Part shown: piece after piece, positions 63,201 to 64,000 of the stretch
How the letters are laid out: the number at the start of each line of letters is the position of its first letter
How positions within the stretch are numbered: position 1 is the stretch's first letter
Assembly (NCBI GenBank): GCA_022393335.1
Contig: JAJEKB010020958.1
Coordinates: 124,787 to 188,786, forward strand
Length of the DNA stretch: 64,000 nucleotides
Direction of reading: 5' to 3'
DNA from: Macrotrachela quadricornifera
Taxonomy: Eukaryota > Rotifera > Eurotatoria > Philodinida > Philodinidae
The notes under the pieces: generated by a model
What the model was told of the DNA's origin: nothing
Seen by the model: only the letters and a program-made list of their open reading frames with translations
Databases searched by the model: none
Made by a program: the position numbers and the translations under genes

Positions 63201-64000
63201 TGAACGCGAAATGACTGAGACACAAACCACAAAAGCCCCAACCAGTGGAGATTCAATAGGTAAAGACACAACCAGTGAATCTTTAACAGGTGAACGACCA
63301 ACAACAGTAGGACAAACCAGTGAAGCTCCAACGGGCGAGAAACCAACGACAGCAGCGCCAATCCATGAGAGCTCAACCCATTTACAACAAACCAGTGAAG
63401 AACAAACGGCAGGATACACAATACAACGAGACACCAGTGAAGTAGACACATCGAAACCTGAACTCACAGAATCACCAAGAATTGAGCGTCGACCTACACA
63501 CAGGTCAACAGCCGAAGGACCAACACAACAAGCGTCAACACCGAACGGATCCCCACCAGAAGGCTCAACAGCAGAAGGACACACAGTTGAAGCAATCGCA
63601 GCTGAAAGGTCAACACAAGAGGGATCGACAAGAGCAGGATCAACAACTGCCAGATCGACACACGAAGGATTAACACAAGAAAGCTCGACACAAGATAGAC
63701 CAACAGCTGAAGGATTAACACAAAAAGGATTCACACAAGGAGAATCGACCGAAAAAAGATCAACAGCTAAAGGACCGACACAGGAAGGATCCATAGGAGA
63801 CGGATCAACCAAAGAAGGATCGACACAAGGAGGGTCAACACAAGGAGGATCGACACAAGGAGGGTCAACACAAGGAGGATCGACACAAGAAGGATTCACG
63901 CAAGAAGGGTCAACACCCTCAGAATCAACACAAGAAGGATCCACAAAAGACGCATCGACACAAGAAGGTTTACCAGAAGCAGGATCCACACAAAAAGCAT
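51264..64000 (+). CDS. Mucin-like single-pass membrane protein, six exons, runs off the window
   Basis: Exons 51264-51307, 51450-51595, 56969-57063, 57126-57238, 57309-57574 and 61589-64000+ join with GT..AG borders and agreeing phases at all five junctions. The product is 1025 residues in the window with no stop. Residues 1-23 are cytoplasmic-like and basic (PRWRRRLK). Residues 24-48 form a hydrophobic anchor (CCLVAVAATVVLALIPVYV). Residues 55-221 are an ectodomain containing LERTVGLSPGSLHVVFALIK, five consecutive Arg at 127-131 (a possible convertase site) and four Cys (CDG, ECG, RCK, LCN). From 222 on it is Thr/Ser/Gln/Glu-rich, first irregular TTS-type, then about 10-residue repeats of the TTEG type, and finally 5-residue repeats such as STQEG and STQGG near 63800. 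This is typical of an O-glycosylated mucin stalk. No known family recognised for the ectodomain. The positive-inside rule suggests N-terminus inside. The two big introns hold transposable elements. Confidence 0.8.
51789..52598. repeat. Perfect palindrome, 385-bp arms, 40-bp spacer
   Basis: Left arm 51789-52173 and right arm 52214-52598 are exact reverse complements as far as I can read them base by base. The arms end acaatggaggtatttgtatt outside and atgatgttgttcg inside. Within each arm, a segment around ggcccgaacaacactgtgtt then ttatccttataataatagag is itself repeated in variant form two to three times. Confidence 0.92.
53834..54235. mobile_element. Fold-back element, about 95-bp arms
   Basis: Left aatttgtgtaatatagaaaa (about 53834) pairs with ttttctatattacacaaatt (about 54207-54226). 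Left aaaacattgaaaaaagtg pairs with a tttttttcaatgtttcta stretch near 54137. The 200-bp centre has no meaningful frame. Confidence 0.6.
54719..56092. mobile_element. 1.37-kb element with about 160-195 bp terminal inverted repeats
   Basis: Left arm 54719-54915 (gcaaaagtcttagc, gttgaaaagagcaaagcctg, aaaagaaggaaaagtcaaaa) is mirrored by the right arm at about 55932-56092 (ttttgacttttccttctttt, actttactcttttcaacaaa, gctaagacttttgtac). The 1-kb centre lacks a transposase frame. Confidence 0.65.
56224..56735. mobile_element. Fold-back element, about 175-bp arms
   Basis: The left arm (gactccatcttttgaagata ... aactattttcctcatagtgc ... atcatcgagttttgatctga, to about 56405) is mirrored by the right arm from about 56565 to 56735. 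The inner 95 bp match best, about 88% by eye. The loop is about 160 bp. Confidence 0.7.
58143..59446 (-). mobile_element. mariner element, 1304 bp, with TA target duplication
   Basis: Perfect 19-bp terminal inverted repeats GGGCTGACCAAAAGTTCTA are flanked by TA on both sides (58141-58142 and 59447-59448). Size and target site match the mariner family. The internal transposase runs on the minus strand, opposite to the host gene, and is frameshifted. Confidence 0.95.
58207..59259 (-). pseudogene. mariner transposase with two single-base frameshifts
   Basis: About 350 codons from the ATG at 59257-59259 to the stop at 58207, the full length for a mariner transposase. It shows a helix-turn-helix region with STVARWAKRSREGREDVNDD, the WVPRQLNDEQ motif, and the three catalytic Asp in ITGDEIW, LLHDNAQP and SPDLALCDYW. 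The spacing from second to third Asp is 34 residues (DD34D). Frame is lost twice: one base missing after RENL (about 58840) and one extra C in a five-C run at about 58498. No large deletion and no in-frame stop was seen elsewhere. Only two small lesions suggest fairly recent inactivation, or assembly or sequencing error in homopolymers. Confidence 0.92.
59640..59875. repeat. Fold-back, about 75-bp arms
   Basis: Left ctagctttcaataactttct and right agttattgaaagctaatcgc are mirrored. The match extends outward loosely to about 59640 and 59875. The spacer is about 85 bp. Confidence 0.55.
59905..60560. repeat. Two diverged direct copies of about 100 bp
   Basis: aaatttgttgatattcacat then tctatcgaactatataaaaa at 59918-59975 reappears as aaatttgttgatatatacaa then tctatcgaactaggtaaaaa at 60450-60510. 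The stretch between is unassigned apart from the hairpin at 60241. Confidence 0.5.
60241..60294. repeat. Short hairpin, 22-bp stem
   Basis: GAAATATACTCATTC..ACACAG pairs with CTGTGTCGAATGAGTATATT with one mismatch and a one-base bulge, around a loop of about 9 bases. Could be a very small MITE or a processed-RNA-like fold. Confidence 0.6.
63480..64000 (+). repeat. Coding 15-bp minisatellite in the mucin domain
   Basis: Units of the type acacaaggaggatcg and acacaagaaggatca repeat in frame, encoding TQGGS / TQEGS pentapeptides. At 63825-63890 the copies are nearly identical. Upstream the same 30-bp register continues in diverged form from about 62100. Array length probably varies between alleles. 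Confidence 0.85.

Noticed and set aside
63117..63989. 290-codon minus-strand frame rich in VDPSCVDP repeats
   Set aside because: It is the antisense of the in-frame 15/30-bp minisatellite of the mucin-like gene. The plus frame is open over 803 codons, has splice support and a Thr-rich composition.

Overview
This is a nuclear fragment from a metazoan with an AT-rich genome. Genes carry many very small introns (mostly about 45-60 bp, GT..AG), intergenic gaps are only about 400 bp, and the proteins (SMG1 kinase, a PC5/furin-2-type proprotein convertase, a mucin-like membrane protein) are animal-type. The intron style and composition would suit a rotifer, perhaps a bdelloid, but nothing here proves the lineage. 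Two 10-base N gaps show that this is a scaffolded assembly.

Layout. (1) Positions 1-24.1 kb form a compact block with three genes, all on the minus strand and separated by about 410-445 bp: SMG1 (285-15914), an unrecognised 472-residue helical protein whose four exons I could join in phase (16323-18263), and a furin/PC5-like convertase (18708-24119). (2) From about 25.06 to 51.2 kb I see no credible gene. The stretch is a nested mosaic of satellites and non-autonomous DNA transposons: a 3.9-kb piggyBac-like element filled with a 140-bp satellite, hairpin-headed repeats, a CACAGTG-ended element with a near-matching 5-bp target duplication, an hAT-like MITE, several long fold-back elements, and an array whose units look like tiny exon plus tiny intron. 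(3) From 51264 to the window end there is one plus-strand gene, joined over six exons with consistent phases. It encodes an Arg-rich N-terminus, a membrane anchor, a small Cys-containing ectodomain and a very long Thr-rich mucin-like region that is still open at base 64000. Its two large introns (5.4 and 4.0 kb) carry a perfect 385-bp-arm palindrome, at least three more fold-backs, and a mariner element with a frameshifted transposase.

The genes do not form an obvious pathway. SMG1 acts in nonsense-mediated decay, the convertase works in the secretory pathway, and the mucin-like protein is probably at the cell surface. The most unusual feature is structural: about eleven long inverted repeats lie between 38 and 60 kb, one of them apparently perfect, together with the intron-like satellite. 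Statements on repeat identity rest on reading the sequence by eye, not on alignments.
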